Assembly (NCBI GenBank): GCA_913009755.1 | Contig: CAJVWU010000021.1 | Location: 1 to 49,015 of the forward strand | DNA: 49,015 bases | Direction of reading: 5' to 3' | Source: an uncultured Bacteroidia bacterium | GTDB lineage: Bacteria; Bacteroidota; Bacteroidia; Bacteroidales; F082 | Part shown: one piece after another, positions 27,242 through 36,155 of the stretch | Numbering within the stretch: the stretch's first letter is position 1 | Layout: every line of letters begins with the position of its first letter | Program-made: the position numbers and the translations under genes | The notes under the pieces: generated by a model | What the model was told of the DNA's origin: nothing | Database searches by the model: none | Seen by the model: only the letters and a program-made list of their open reading frames with translations

Positions 27242-28177
27242 TTAAATAAGATTTAGTTTTCTTGAAATTTCAAGCATTCTGTTTATTGGTTTTACGGCTT
27301 TTTCGATGGTTTGTGCATCCAGTTTTATCTCGGGTTTTTCGTTTTTTATCGCAAGATAAAGTTTTTCCATGGTATTCAGCTTCATATACGGACAATCATT
27401 GCATGAACAGGTTTCGTCAGCAGGGACAACCATAAATTCTTTTTCAGGGGACGCTAATTGCATTTGATGCAAAATACCTGATTCGGTAGCTACAATATAT
27501 TTTTTTGAATTGTCATTACGTGTAAAATTCAACATCCCTGTTGTTGACCCGACGTAATCTGCAAGTTCAAGTACGGGGGCATTGCATTCGGGATGGGCAA
27601 TTAATTTGGCATCAGGATTTTCTTCTTTCATTTTAATGATGGCTTCGGTAGTCAGCAGGTCGTGCACTTTGCATGTACCGTTCCACAAAATCATATCCCG
27701 GCCGGTAATACGGTTTATATATCCACCCAGATTTTTATCCGGGGCAAAGATAATTTTCCGGTCTTCGGGGAATGATTTGACGATTTGAACTGCATTACCT
27801 GAAGTACAAATAACATCGCTCACTGTTTTAATGGCCGCCGTTGTATTGATGTAGGAAATGACAATATGATCGGGATATTTATTTTTGAATTTCACAAAAT
27901 CATCATAAGGACATGACTCGGCAAGTGAACATCCGGCTTCAAGGTCAGGAAGGATAACCGGTATGTTTGGATTGAGCATTTTGGCTGTTTCAGCCATAAA
28001 ATGAACACCGGCAAATACAATCATGTCTGCATCTGCAGAAGCTGCCTTTTGCGATAAACCCAGGCTGTCACCCACATAATCGGAAATATCCTGAATTTCG
28101 GGTACCTGATAGTAATGGGCCAGAATCAGGGCGTTTTTATCTTTTTTCAGTTTTAATATTTCTTCCTTGTAATCCAT
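27242..28177 (-). CDS. nadA: Quinolinate synthase A
   Basis: An enzyme of 311 residues that condenses iminoaspartate with dihydroxyacetone phosphate to quinolinate, in de novo NAD synthesis. Three cysteines that bind the [4Fe-4S] cluster are in place: C83 in AGCSLAESCP, C169 in NGTCKVHD, and a C-terminal one in the CSCNDCPYM block (257-262). Other signatures include LAHYYQVPEIQD and AHPECNAPVLELADYVGST. The partner genes nadB and nadC are not in the window. It heads a leftward operon and faces rpiB across a 507-bp divergent region. Confidence 0.95.
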   Translation of the reverse strand: MDYKEEILKLKKDKNALILAHYYQVPEIQDISDYVGDSLGLSQKAASADADMIVFAGVHFMAETAKMLNPNIPVILPDLEAGCSLAESCPYDDFVKFKNKYPDHIVISYINTTAAIKTVSDVICTSGNAVQIVKSFPEDRKIIFAPDKNLGGYINRITGRDMILWNGTCKVHDLLTTEAIIKMKEENPDAKLIAHPECNAPVLELADYVGSTTGMLNFTRNDNSKKYIVATESGILHQMQLASPEKEFMVVPADETCSCNDCPYMKLNTMEKLYLAIKNEKPEIKLDAQTIEKAVKPINRMLEISRKLNLI

Positions 28178-28424
28178 CTGTTTTTCTTTTTAACAACTAA
28201 TAATATATTATATAAATATTTAATTAAATAAAGGTATAATAATAATAGTCTGTTAGCAGTTTTAATTTCTTTCTGTCATTAAATTTTGATTTAACAAAAA
28301 TGTTTTATTGCTAACATGTTTTTAACAATTAATTATTGCACAGATTATTGAAAAACAACATTTTCAATTAAATATAAACAACTACAGTTTTTTTACTATG
28401 TTTCATAAATAATGCTGTTGACTT

Positions 28425-28454
28425 GTTATTTTTATTGTTAATTACTGCTCATAA
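28425..28454 (+). repeat. Left arm of an imperfect inverted repeat
   Basis: The arm reads GTTATTTTTATTG, TTAATTACT and GCTCATAA. Its complement lies at 28525-28552, with one substitution and two small indels over about 28 bases and a spacer of 70 bases. The match is much longer than expected by chance even in AT-rich DNA. Confidence 0.65.
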
Positions 28455-28524
28455 AAATTCATAAGATTTACGGATTATCGGTTTTCATTGCAACAGGTAA
28501 AATCAGTTGTTAATAAGTGAAAAC

Positions 28525-28552
28525 TTATGAGTAATTAATCAACAAAAATAAC
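28525..28552 (-). repeat. Right arm of the imperfect inverted repeat
   Basis: On the plus strand it reads TTATGAGTAATTAAT then CAACAAAAATAAC, the near-complement of 28425-28454. It could be an operator pair, or the stem of a long hairpin in DNA or in an rpiB leader transcript if a promoter lies further left. Confidence 0.65.
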
Positions 28553-28656
28553 GCAGATATTAACAACAAAATATTAACAACTCATAAATTGAAAATTAAA
28601 ATTACAAAATTCATCTTTACTAAACATGAACTTATATAAACGCCTTATATTTTAAT

Positions 28657-28664
28657 TAATTTTG
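28657..28664 (+). promoter_or_regulatory. Putative -7 element of rpiB
   Basis: TAATTTTG matches TAnnTTTG and lies 20 bases before the rpiB ATG. The -33 position shows no TTG. Confidence 0.45.
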
Positions 28665-28684
28665 TCTGTCAAAATAACTTTGAA

Positions 28685-29134
28685 ATGACTGATGATAAGG
28701 TTATAGGAATGGCTTCCGATCATGGGGGGTTTGAATTGAAAGAATACATTAAAAAAAAATTGTCGGAATCAGGATATGAAGTGAAAGATTTTGGAACTCA
28801 TTCTGACGAAAGCGTGGACTATCCCGACTATATCCATCCGGTGGCCAGTGAAGTTAATAAAGGGGTTTTGAAACGGGCAATTATTTTATGCGGCAGCGGA
28901 AACGGAGCCCAGATGACAGCCAATAAATATACGAATGTAAGAGCAGCATTGTGCTGGGACAAAGAACAGGCCAGGCTGGCCAGGCAGCACAATGATGCCA
29001 ATATCATGTCATTACCGGGTAGATTTATTGAATTTGAATTGGCATGGGAAATGGTTCAACTATTTTTGAATACGCCTTTTGAAGGAGGGAGACATTTGAG
29101 AAGAATAAAAAAAATACCAAAGATTTTAAGTTAA
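28685..29134 (+). CDS. rpiB: Ribose-5-phosphate isomerase B
   Basis: An enzyme of 149 residues interconverting ribose 5-phosphate and ribulose 5-phosphate in the pentose phosphate pathway. It shows the RpiB/LacAB signatures ASDHGGFELK, DFGTHSDESVDYPDY, the active-site cysteine in ILCGSGNGAQM, and CWDKEQARLARQHNDANI. The C-terminal FEGGRHLRRI segment is also typical. The lutB-like gene begins nine bases after the stop and is presumably cotranscribed. Confidence 0.96.
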   Translation: MTDDKVIGMASDHGGFELKEYIKKKLSESGYEVKDFGTHSDESVDYPDYIHPVASEVNKGVLKRAIILCGSGNGAQMTANKYTNVRAALCWDKEQARLARQHNDANIMSLPGRFIEFELAWEMVQLFLNTPFEGGRHLRRIKKIPKILS

Positions 29135-29143
29135 AAATACGTC

Positions 29144-30532
29144 TTGAAAAAATCTGCAAAACATAGGGAATTTATTAAGAAAGCCGAGAAGATCAGCTTT
29201 GATGAAGAACACAGGCGGAAGATCAGGTTCAATATCTCAAAATATGATCAGAGTGTTGAAAAAGGTCAGGGAGAATTATATAAAAACATTGAACTGGCCA
29301 GACAAAGGTCAGGACAAATCAAATACAGGGTGATCAACGAGTTGGATAAATATCTGATTGAGTTTGAAAATAATTTTTTAAGAAACGGAGGAAAGATTAT
29401 TTGGGCTATGGATGCTGAGGAAGCACTGAAAGAGATCATGAAAATTGTAAAAAAACATGATGTTTCTTCGGTTGTCAAATCCAAATCTATGACAACTGAA
29501 GAACTGGAACTGAATCCTTTTCTTGAAAAAAACAGCGTAGAAGTTACTGAAACGGATCTGGGTGAATTCATTGTTCAGCAGGCCGGGCAGCGTCCCTATC
29601 ATATCGTCACTCCCGCAATGCACATGTCAAAAGAAGATGTAGCGGCTTTATATAACAAAAAATTTGAAACCCCTGCGGACATGCCCCCTGAAGAGTTGAC
29701 CATTTATACGCGCAAATTATTACGTAAGAAATTTATGAATGCTGATCTGGGCATTACCGGAGCTAATTTCCTGATTGCCGATACGGGATCAATTGCACTT
29801 ACCGAAAATGAAGGAAACGGCATGTTGACCATGTCCTTTCCAAAGGTACATATTGCCATTGCCGGTATTGAAAAAATTATCCCCAGGCTTGAAGACCTTG
29901 ATCTGTACTGGCCATTGCTTTCCACTCACGGTACCGGGCAGTTGATGACGGTTTACAATTCTATCATTTCAGGTCCCCGAAAAGAAAATGAAAAAGACGG
30001 GCCCGAGGAAATGTATTTGATCCTGCTTGACAACGGCAGAACCAACCTATTAGCACAGGAACGTCAGCGGCAGGCACTTTCATGTATCCGCTGCGGTGCT
30101 TGTCTTAATGCCTGTCCTGTTTATAAAAATATTGGCGGACATACTTATAATACCACTTATACCGGGCCAATCGGATCGGTTATCGAACCGTTCCTGGAAG
30201 ATTTTAAAACGTATAAGCACCTTAGTTTTGCCTCATCATTATGTGGAAAATGCACTACGGTTTGTCCTGTTAAAATACCCCTGCATGAGCTGTTGCTCGT
30301 TAACCGGGATTATGCCGTGCGAAATGGTGCCACATCTTTCCTCGAAAAGCAAGGCATGAAAATGGCTACAAAAGCTCTGGGTTCACGAACAATGATGGAT
30401 ATGGCCAAAGGAAAGACCAAATATACTTTTGCAAAAATGTTCGGTTCCAAAGCCTGGGGACCGAGGCGTGAATTCCCACACATTGCCGAAAAATCATTCA
30501 GCCAACAGTGGAAGGAAAGAAATCAGGAATAA
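29144..30532 (+). CDS. lutB: LutB-like lactate utilization iron-sulfur protein, TTG start
   Basis: A protein of 462 residues with an N-terminal LUD (DUF162) domain, two ferredoxin-type clusters (C314, C317, C320, C324 in CIRCGACLNACP; C367, C370, C374 in CGKCTTVCP) and a C-terminal region with PRREFP. In other bacteria LutA, LutB and LutC together oxidise L-lactate to pyruvate. Here lutA and lutC are absent, so this is an orphan copy or its partners are elsewhere. The start is TTG; no ATG occurs until about residue 87 (AMDAEEAL), and residues before it match the family. It follows rpiB by nine bases. Confidence 0.88.
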   Translation: MKKSAKHREFIKKAEKISFDEEHRRKIRFNISKYDQSVEKGQGELYKNIELARQRSGQIKYRVINELDKYLIEFENNFLRNGGKIIWAMDAEEALKEIMKIVKKHDVSSVVKSKSMTTEELELNPFLEKNSVEVTETDLGEFIVQQAGQRPYHIVTPAMHMSKEDVAALYNKKFETPADMPPEELTIYTRKLLRKKFMNADLGITGANFLIADTGSIALTENEGNGMLTMSFPKVHIAIAGIEKIIPRLEDLDLYWPLLSTHGTGQLMTVYNSIISGPRKENEKDGPEEMYLILLDNGRTNLLAQERQRQALSCIRCGACLNACPVYKNIGGHTYNTTYTGPIGSVIEPFLEDFKTYKHLSFASSLCGKCTTVCPVKIPLHELLLVNRDYAVRNGATSFLEKQGMKMATKALGSRTMMDMAKGKTKYTFAKMFGSKAWGPRREFPHIAEKSFSQQWKERNQE

Positions 30533-30573
30533 TACGTATTGACGAGATTTTCAACAGACAAAACAAGAATACT

Positions 30574-30681
30574 ATGAAGAAATTAGGCGTAATGGAAAAA
30601 ACGGAATACTCAAAAATGGAAGGACTAAAATTAAATCTGAAATCAAAAGCTATTAAAAAAGCAAAGCATAAACTTAACTGA
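30574..30681 (+). CDS. Possible 35-residue basic peptide
   Basis: A short frame starts with ATG 41 bases after lutB and encodes MKKLGVMEKTEYSKMEGLKL followed by a lysine-rich tail. Its stop lies inside the terminator hairpin. The translation is reasonable but there is no clear ribosome-binding site and no homology I can recognise. It may be a small protein or merely the transcript tail. Confidence 0.3.
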   Translation: MKKLGVMEKTEYSKMEGLKLNLKSKAIKKAKHKLN

Positions 30682-30693
30682 AGTTTATGCTTT
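30663..30693. terminator. Hairpin terminator between lutB and the sortilin-like gene
   Basis: A perfect 13-bp stem (AAAGCATAAACTT with AAGTTTATGCTTT) closes a five-base loop. On the minus strand it is followed shortly by a run of T, so it fits a terminator for the leftward 1201-residue gene and probably also for rpiB-lutB. Confidence 0.8.
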
Positions 30694-30726
30694 ACAATTC
30701 TGTATTTGTTCTGAACCGTTTTAACC

Positions 30727-33700
30727 CTATTTAATAAACACTTTCTTCGTTATACTTTCCTGTCCGCTGTTAATCCAGGCTTTCAGGAAATAAACCCCTT
30801 TTGCCAGGTTCAGGTTAAGCCGGGTTGAATTGTCGTTGACAACCGTTTTGTAAACCACTACCCCAAATTGGTTCATCACTTCAATACCGGTGATCATTGC
30901 GTTGCTTTCAACGACAAATTTGCCATTGCCGGGGTTTGGATATATCACCAGGCTTGCTTGCTGTTGAATGTTTGATATTCCGACACAATCATCCACAAAA
31001 ATGGAATCCTGTGACGAGGCGGAGCAGCCGTTTTCATCTTCATAGGTGTAAGTGATCACATTCCAGCCCAGCGGAGCTTCTTCCGGTGAGAACACACCGT
31101 CAGAGGTCACTGCATTTCCACTGTAAACTCCACCTTCGGGGTCAGCCGTAAGTTGTACGGGAGGTTCCATCTGATTACACAATTGTTCGGGCCAGTCGCC
31201 CAACGTAATCAATGGTAATGCATTAACTGTAACAAATACATCGTCAGAGGCCGTTTGAAAGCCATCCGAAACGTCCACATAATAAGTAGTGGTTACATCG
31301 GGATATACTTCAGGGCTTTGCTCATCGGAAGTAAATCCTGCCGGGTCGGATGTCCAGGAAAAGGTATAAGTTCCTTCTCCGCCTGCGGGGCTTGCATCCA
31401 ATTGGCTGGAATCTCCCTGGCAAAGTACATCCGGGCTGGCCGAAGCAGTTACCGTAAGCACATCAACTGCCGTGATATAATTGGATTGAATTGTATCATC
31501 AGAACCGGCAGAATTGGAAACCGTCAGGGTAACTGAATATTCTCCCGCCACGTCGAATCTCACAGCCGGGTTTTGAGTGCTTGAATCTGTACCACTTAAA
31601 AAAGTTACGGTTGACGGGTTAAAATCCCAGTCCCATGAATCGGGATTGTTTGTAGAAAGATCGGTGAACAGGACTGTATCAATAACGCTTACATGGGTTG
31701 TGTCGGCAATAAAGTCTGCCATAGGTGGAAATACCTGAACCGAAGCATCAATATAATCTGTTTTGGTTTCCGTATCCGAACCGCCCGCATTGGAGGCAGT
31801 TAATGATACGGTATAAAGCCCTGCAGAATCGAAAACGATTTCAGGATTTTGAAAAGTTGAATCGGTACCGTTAACATAAGTGACTGTTGAGGGTGTAACT
31901 TCCCATTCCCATGCTGTTGGCGAGTTGGTTGAAAGATCGGTAAATGTAACCGTATCCGTTGTGTAGGGTGTTGTATTGTCGGCAACAAAATCGGTTATCG
32001 GTGCAGCCGTTGTTGAATACAATTCCGATTCCCACAAACCCCTGCCAAATGTTGCAGCCCTTATCCGTGAATCGGCAGGATTGCTGTCGTAATAAATCTC
32101 CAGTTCTGAAACAACAACATTGGGAAGGCTGTCATAAAAAGCTGCCCAGTCGTTGCTGCCGTCTTTCACATAAACCCCCACATCAGTGCCTGCGTATAGT
32201 ATGACATCAGTTGCTGAAGTATCTTGAATTACACAGTTTACCGGCAACTGCGGTAATCCTGACGAAATATTAGACCAGGAACTACCCCCGTCAGACGTCT
32301 CATAAACACCATCTGAATTAAAGCCGCTAAATGATACCCAAACCGTGACCGGGTCATCATCTTTAACGGCAATGTATGAAATGTTTGATGAAGATACCGG
32401 TAGTCCAGAAGTGATATTTGACCAGCTTGTTCCCCCATTTGTTGTTTTATACAAGTCGGAAGAAGTGGCTGCATAAATATAATCTGAATTGTTGGCAATA
32501 GCCAGTGAACGAAGTGTATTGTCATACCAACTGCTTATTTGGGTCCATGAATTGCCCTGGTTTGTTGATTTCCATACATCCTGATAGCCAACATATAATG
32601 TGGAATGATCATTTTTGTCAATAATATAAGGGGTAACCCAGGCCGCATTACCTGAAATCCCGCTTGTTATTCCGGTGGAGGACGCCCAATGATTGATTGT
32701 TCTTTCTATTTGACCATAATAATATTCACCGTATTGTGTATTTACATTGGTATAATCTATCAGGCATTCCATTCCGTCACCGCCCATAACATCATTCCAT
32801 GTTCCCGAACTGATTTCTTTCGTCCCGTTGTCCTGCAAACCGGCAATCACATCATCGCTGGTTGTCTGGGCTACACTCAGCCGGTACATCTGGCTGACCA
32901 CAATTCCGCTTCCCAAATGGTTCCATGTACTCCCACCGTTTGATGTTTTGTAAAAACCACCATCGTTACATTCAAAAAGTGTTGAAGTTCCGTTTTGATA
33001 CTTAAAATAGTGTTTATCAGCATGCACTGCAGGAACACCACAACCGCCATACCAGTGGTTATTGATGTTCCAGGTGGATCCCCCGTCAGAAGATTTCCAT
33101 GTGTTTACCCCGCCCACGAAAACAGTATTTTCATCGTTCGGGTCACTGGCAATGCACAGATCATACCATGCCTGTCCGCCTGATCCCGAACCGGTACAAC
33201 TCCAGTCAAGAAGGTTTGCTGTTGAACCACTGAAAACCTGTGAAAAACCGGTTCCCCCGTTTGTGGATTTATAAATTCCTTTTAGTCCGCTGTTGGAATT
33301 TCCAACCAGTGCATAAACCACTGCCGGGTTATCTGCAGTTACTGCGATTTCAGTTCGTTTTCCTCCACTAACACTCATTACCTGCGACCAGGTGTTGCCA
33401 TAATCCGTACTACGGTAAACCTGTCCGTCCTTATTGGAACCATATAGTTGTGCCGTATTTCCGGGTTGAAATTCTATATCTATAAAAAAAGTTCCGGTTT
33501 TCAAAATCCAGTTGGTTCCGCCATCGGTTGTCCGATACAAGCCATCGGATGTGGCGGCATAAATGGTATCGGGTGCATCCGCGTCAACGATCATCCGGTT
33601 GATCAGATTATACTGGTTTTGTGTCCAGTCGAGTCCGGTAGTATTCCAGGTTGTACCGCCGTCGGTAGATTTCAATACCCCCACTGAATAAGTATCACCA

Positions 33701-34332
33701 TGATCCCGGTCACCGGTACCGATGTATACCGTTTCCATTCCGTTTTTATCCACAACTACAATGTCACTGATACCCAATGCAGCAATGGAATCGCTGATTG
33801 GATTCCAGGTAGAACCGCCGTCTGTGGTTTTCCATACACCACCTGCTGCTGCACCGACATATATTGTGTTATTATCCGTAGGGCTGAAGCCAACACAATT
33901 CAACCTCCCCAAGCCGGCATATCCGCCACCTGTTTGGTCAGGGCCCATACTTGACCAGTCTCCGGAACTGCTATTTACACCACGGCCGGATGTAAATTCT
34001 GCAAAAACTTCCAACGCTGATTTATCCGGAAATTCACCCGTAATGGGATTTACCCGGCTTTCCCAAAACCATTCCCAGCGTTTAAACTGTTTCCAGCCAT
34101 ACGCTTTTTGTTTTTCACCGTTTAACAGATAATAACCATTTTCAACATGAAACGGTTCCCAATATTTGGTGAAAGCATCCTGATAATCTTTCAGGGTCAG
34201 GGTATGGTTTTGCAATTTATCCTGAGGCAGGTATTTTGTCCAGGGTTGTGCGGCAGCCACATTAATAATGAAAATAACAGCCAGGAAGGCCATTAATTTT
34301 TGTATCCGGGAATAGTTTATAAAATTAATCAT
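30727..34332 (-). CDS. T9SS-secreted sortilin/BNR-repeat protein with PKD domains
   Basis: A large secreted protein of 1201 residues. After a signal peptide (about 1-28) comes a long Vps10/sortilin-like beta-propeller region with many Asp-box repeats such as KTTDGGSTWN, KSTDGGTTWN and RTTDGGTNW (about 140-750). Two PKD domains follow (FTDLSTNSPTAWEWE and FTDLSTNNPDSWDWD), then an Ig-like domain with a CQGDSSQLDASP start. The last 80 residues form a type A sorting domain (VIYPNPGNGKFVV to KKVFIK), which directs export by the type IX system and attachment to the surface. No catalytic motif is evident; adhesion or polymer binding is plausible. Codon use resembles its neighbours. Confidence 0.92.
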   Translation of the reverse strand: MINFINYSRIQKLMAFLAVIFIINVAAAQPWTKYLPQDKLQNHTLTLKDYQDAFTKYWEPFHVENGYYLLNGEKQKAYGWKQFKRWEWFWESRVNPITGEFPDKSALEVFAEFTSGRGVNSSSGDWSSMGPDQTGGGYAGLGRLNCVGFSPTDNNTIYVGAAAGGVWKTTDGGSTWNPISDSIAALGISDIVVVDKNGMETVYIGTGDRDHGDTYSVGVLKSTDGGTTWNTTGLDWTQNQYNLINRMIVDADAPDTIYAATSDGLYRTTDGGTNWILKTGTFFIDIEFQPGNTAQLYGSNKDGQVYRSTDYGNTWSQVMSVSGGKRTEIAVTADNPAVVYALVGNSNSGLKGIYKSTNGGTGFSQVFSGSTANLLDWSCTGSGSGGQAWYDLCIASDPNDENTVFVGGVNTWKSSDGGSTWNINNHWYGGCGVPAVHADKHYFKYQNGTSTLFECNDGGFYKTSNGGSTWNHLGSGIVVSQMYRLSVAQTTSDDVIAGLQDNGTKEISSGTWNDVMGGDGMECLIDYTNVNTQYGEYYYGQIERTINHWASSTGITSGISGNAAWVTPYIIDKNDHSTLYVGYQDVWKSTNQGNSWTQISSWYDNTLRSLAIANNSDYIYAATSSDLYKTTNGGTSWSNITSGLPVSSSNISYIAVKDDDPVTVWVSFSGFNSDGVYETSDGGSSWSNISSGLPQLPVNCVIQDTSATDVILYAGTDVGVYVKDGSNDWAAFYDSLPNVVVSELEIYYDSNPADSRIRAATFGRGLWESELYSTTAAPITDFVADNTTPYTTDTVTFTDLSTNSPTAWEWEVTPSTVTYVNGTDSTFQNPEIVFDSAGLYTVSLTASNAGGSDTETKTDYIDASVQVFPPMADFIADTTHVSVIDTVLFTDLSTNNPDSWDWDFNPSTVTFLSGTDSSTQNPAVRFDVAGEYSVTLTVSNSAGSDDTIQSNYITAVDVLTVTASASPDVLCQGDSSQLDASPAGGEGTYTFSWTSDPAGFTSDEQSPEVYPDVTTTYYVDVSDGFQTASDDVFVTVNALPLITLGDWPEQLCNQMEPPVQLTADPEGGVYSGNAVTSDGVFSPEEAPLGWNVITYTYEDENGCSASSQDSIFVDDCVGISNIQQQASLVIYPNPGNGKFVVESNAMITGIEVMNQFGVVVYKTVVNDNSTRLNLNLAKGVYFLKAWINSGQESITKKVFIK

Positions 34333-34458
34333 TTTTGATTGAATTTTAAATTAAAAAGCAGGAATAAAGTTTATCCTGTCAAGTATCGGAAACTAATACG
34401 GCTAACGGCCTTAAAAGTTTCATTAAACGGGAATTACGACAAACGGACAGATAAAAAA

Positions 34459-35571
34459 TTATTTATACAATTCTTTCAGTTTGTCTTCCAGGTCTTTTCC
34501 CCTCAGATTTTTCGCAACAATTATACCATCGGGATCAATAAGGACATTATGGGGAATTGACTGCACACCATAAAGTTTACCGGCTTCGCTGCCCCAGTAT
34601 TTCAGGTCGGAAACCTGTGGCCAGTTAAGGCTATCATCGGCAATAGCTTTTACCCATTTATCATGATCACGGTCAAATGATACGCCGAAAACAGTAAACC
34701 CTTTATTACGATATTTGTTAAACGCTTTTACAACATTTGGGTTTTCAGCGCGACAGGGGGCACACCACGAAGCCCAAAAATCAACAAGTACATAATTTCC
34801 TTTTCCTGCTACTGAAGACAATGCAACGGGGTTTCCTTCCGCATTGTTCAGGGTAAAATCAACAAACGGTTGTCCTATCTCAACCGATTCGAGAGTATTC
34901 ACCCTGTCTTTTAGTGATTTTGCATAACTTGAATTGGTGATTGAAGGGTCTATTGCCTGATTCACTTTTTTCAGATCATCCAAATCAAACAAGTACGAAT
35001 AATTTATCATGACAAAAGGGGCGACGACCGACTTGTTGTTTGCCAGGGCAAAATCTACAATAGCCCGGGATTTTTCATCTTCCAGGGTATCATATTCATC
35101 TGAAATTTGTTGCACCAGTGCATCGTTGTTGTCTTTTTTTGCTTTTTGATATTGTTTCCCCAAATCAGAAGCTTTCGTATCAAAACCATTTAGTTTATTA
35201 ATCAGGGATTCGTAAATAATTTGCGAACCGGAACCTTCAACTTTCGGATGACTGAAAGTCTTGGCATCGGCCGTTACCGTGATATTTCCGGGTTCGACAA
35301 ACAGCGGCATATAATTCCTGCTGTTTTTCATGATTACGTAATAAAATTCCGGAGTTTGGATATTGCCTTTTATTACAGCCGTTCCATTTTTCAATTCAAC
35401 CGAATCAATTTTCACCCAGTTGCCGTCCTTGCGTTGTTGCATGATCAACCAACCGTTGTTTATTCCGTTTATTTGAAAGTTTACGGTGAAATTATTTTTA
35501 TCGGACCGGTTGCAGGAAACCGTAAAAAAAAGGGATAAAACAAAGGTGGTTGCAATAAATAAATTTTTCAT
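34459..35571 (-). CDS. TlpA-like thioredoxin lipoprotein with DUF4369 domain
   Basis: A 370-residue lipoprotein (lipobox region LFFTVSC, cysteine 20). The N-terminal DUF4369 domain (about 28-120, with the PEFYYVIM and FVEPGNITV strands) is followed by a helical linker and a thioredoxin fold with the redox motif WCAPC (about 273-277) in VDFWASWCAPCRAENP. Such proteins act as periplasmic thiol-disulfide reductants or in cytochrome c maturation. It has a promoter match just upstream and lies 71 bases after mreD on the same strand. Confidence 0.92.
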   Translation of the reverse strand: MKNLFIATTFVLSLFFTVSCNRSDKNNFTVNFQINGINNGWLIMQQRKDGNWVKIDSVELKNGTAVIKGNIQTPEFYYVIMKNSRNYMPLFVEPGNITVTADAKTFSHPKVEGSGSQIIYESLINKLNGFDTKASDLGKQYQKAKKDNNDALVQQISDEYDTLEDEKSRAIVDFALANNKSVVAPFVMINYSYLFDLDDLKKVNQAIDPSITNSSYAKSLKDRVNTLESVEIGQPFVDFTLNNAEGNPVALSSVAGKGNYVLVDFWASWCAPCRAENPNVVKAFNKYRNKGFTVFGVSFDRDHDKWVKAIADDSLNWPQVSDLKYWGSEAGKLYGVQSIPHNVLIDPDGIIVAKNLRGKDLEDKLKELYK

Positions 35572-35595
35572 TTTCGATTATTTTAATTATTTATA

Positions 35596-35628
35596 CAAAA
35601 TTAGGAATACATTATCTTCAGTATCAAA
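35596..35628 (-). promoter_or_regulatory. Promoter of the TlpA-like gene
   Basis: On the minus strand TTTG (35628-35625) is followed after 21 bases by TAATTTTG (35603-35596), a strong match to the Bacteroidetes consensus. It lies between mreD and the TlpA-like gene, so the latter need not depend on mre transcription. Confidence 0.6.
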
Positions 35629-35642
35629 AATTAACAAAAAAA

Positions 35643-36155
35643 TTAATGTTTTCGCTTTCCAAAAAGCAATACAATAATCATGATTATGAATGAGGAAAAA
35701 ACAGAACTGATGAGTATTCGATACAGTGTTGTCAGTATTTCATCAAAGCTGAATATTTCGAGAAAGAACAGTACGGTATGATGTATGAGAACAAGGATAA
35801 AGGCATAACGCAAAAATTTACCAAAACCAAGTTTTGCAATACCCGGTTCTTCACCCGGTTCAAAATCAGGATTTTTGAAAAGCGAATTTAAAACACCGGG
35901 TCTGGCAAAAGCCATCAAAACAGTGGCTGCAGCATTTAAACCGGGGGTGTTTCCAAAAAAATCAATCGTTAATCCGGTAAGAAAAGCCAGCAATAGCAAC
36001 AGGCTTTTATTAATATCGGCCGGTAGCCACAGGATAAAAAGGATATAAACATAAGGGTTCATATATCCCATCAGGTTCATATTGTTCAGCACAAGAACCT
36101 GTAAAAGGACCAACAAGATGAAACGGACAATATTTTTCAAGTAAATATTATTCAT
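35643..36155 (-). CDS. mreD: Rod shape-determining protein MreD
   Basis: A 170-residue integral membrane protein with about five hydrophobic segments and the MreD-type layout. Features include QVLVLNNMNLMGYMNPYVYI, FLTGLTIDFFGNTPGLNAAA and a C-terminal helix. MreD works with MreC and MreB in the elongasome that shapes the cell wall. The start overlaps the end of mreC by eight bases, which indicates translational coupling. In many Bacteroidetes mrdA and rodA follow; here a TlpA-like gene does. Confidence 0.9.
   Translation of the reverse strand: MNNIYLKNIVRFILLVLLQVLVLNNMNLMGYMNPYVYILFILWLPADINKSLLLLLAFLTGLTIDFFGNTPGLNAAATVLMAFARPGVLNSLFKNPDFEPGEEPGIAKLGFGKFLRYAFILVLIHHTVLFFLEIFSFDEILTTLYRILISSVFSSFIIMIIVLLFGKRKH

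Larger units (their letters stand above)
28178..28684. other. AT-rich divergent intergenic region (nadA/rpiB)
   Basis: This 507-bp region has no credible gene. It holds an imperfect inverted repeat (28425-28454 with 28525-28552), three copies of CTCATAA or its complement (28448, 28525, 28581), and a -7 element for rpiB at 28657. It is strongly A/T-biased, with several short runs of TTAACAA. Confidence 0.75.

Noticed and set aside
28178-28684. Replication origin
   Set aside because: The region is AT-rich, but I saw no DnaA boxes (TTATCCACA) and no dnaA or other origin-linked genes nearby.
33062-34132. Plus-strand open frames within the sortilin-like gene
   Set aside because: They are antisense shadows of the repetitive 1201-residue gene; the minus-strand frame has clear BNR, PKD and sorting domains.
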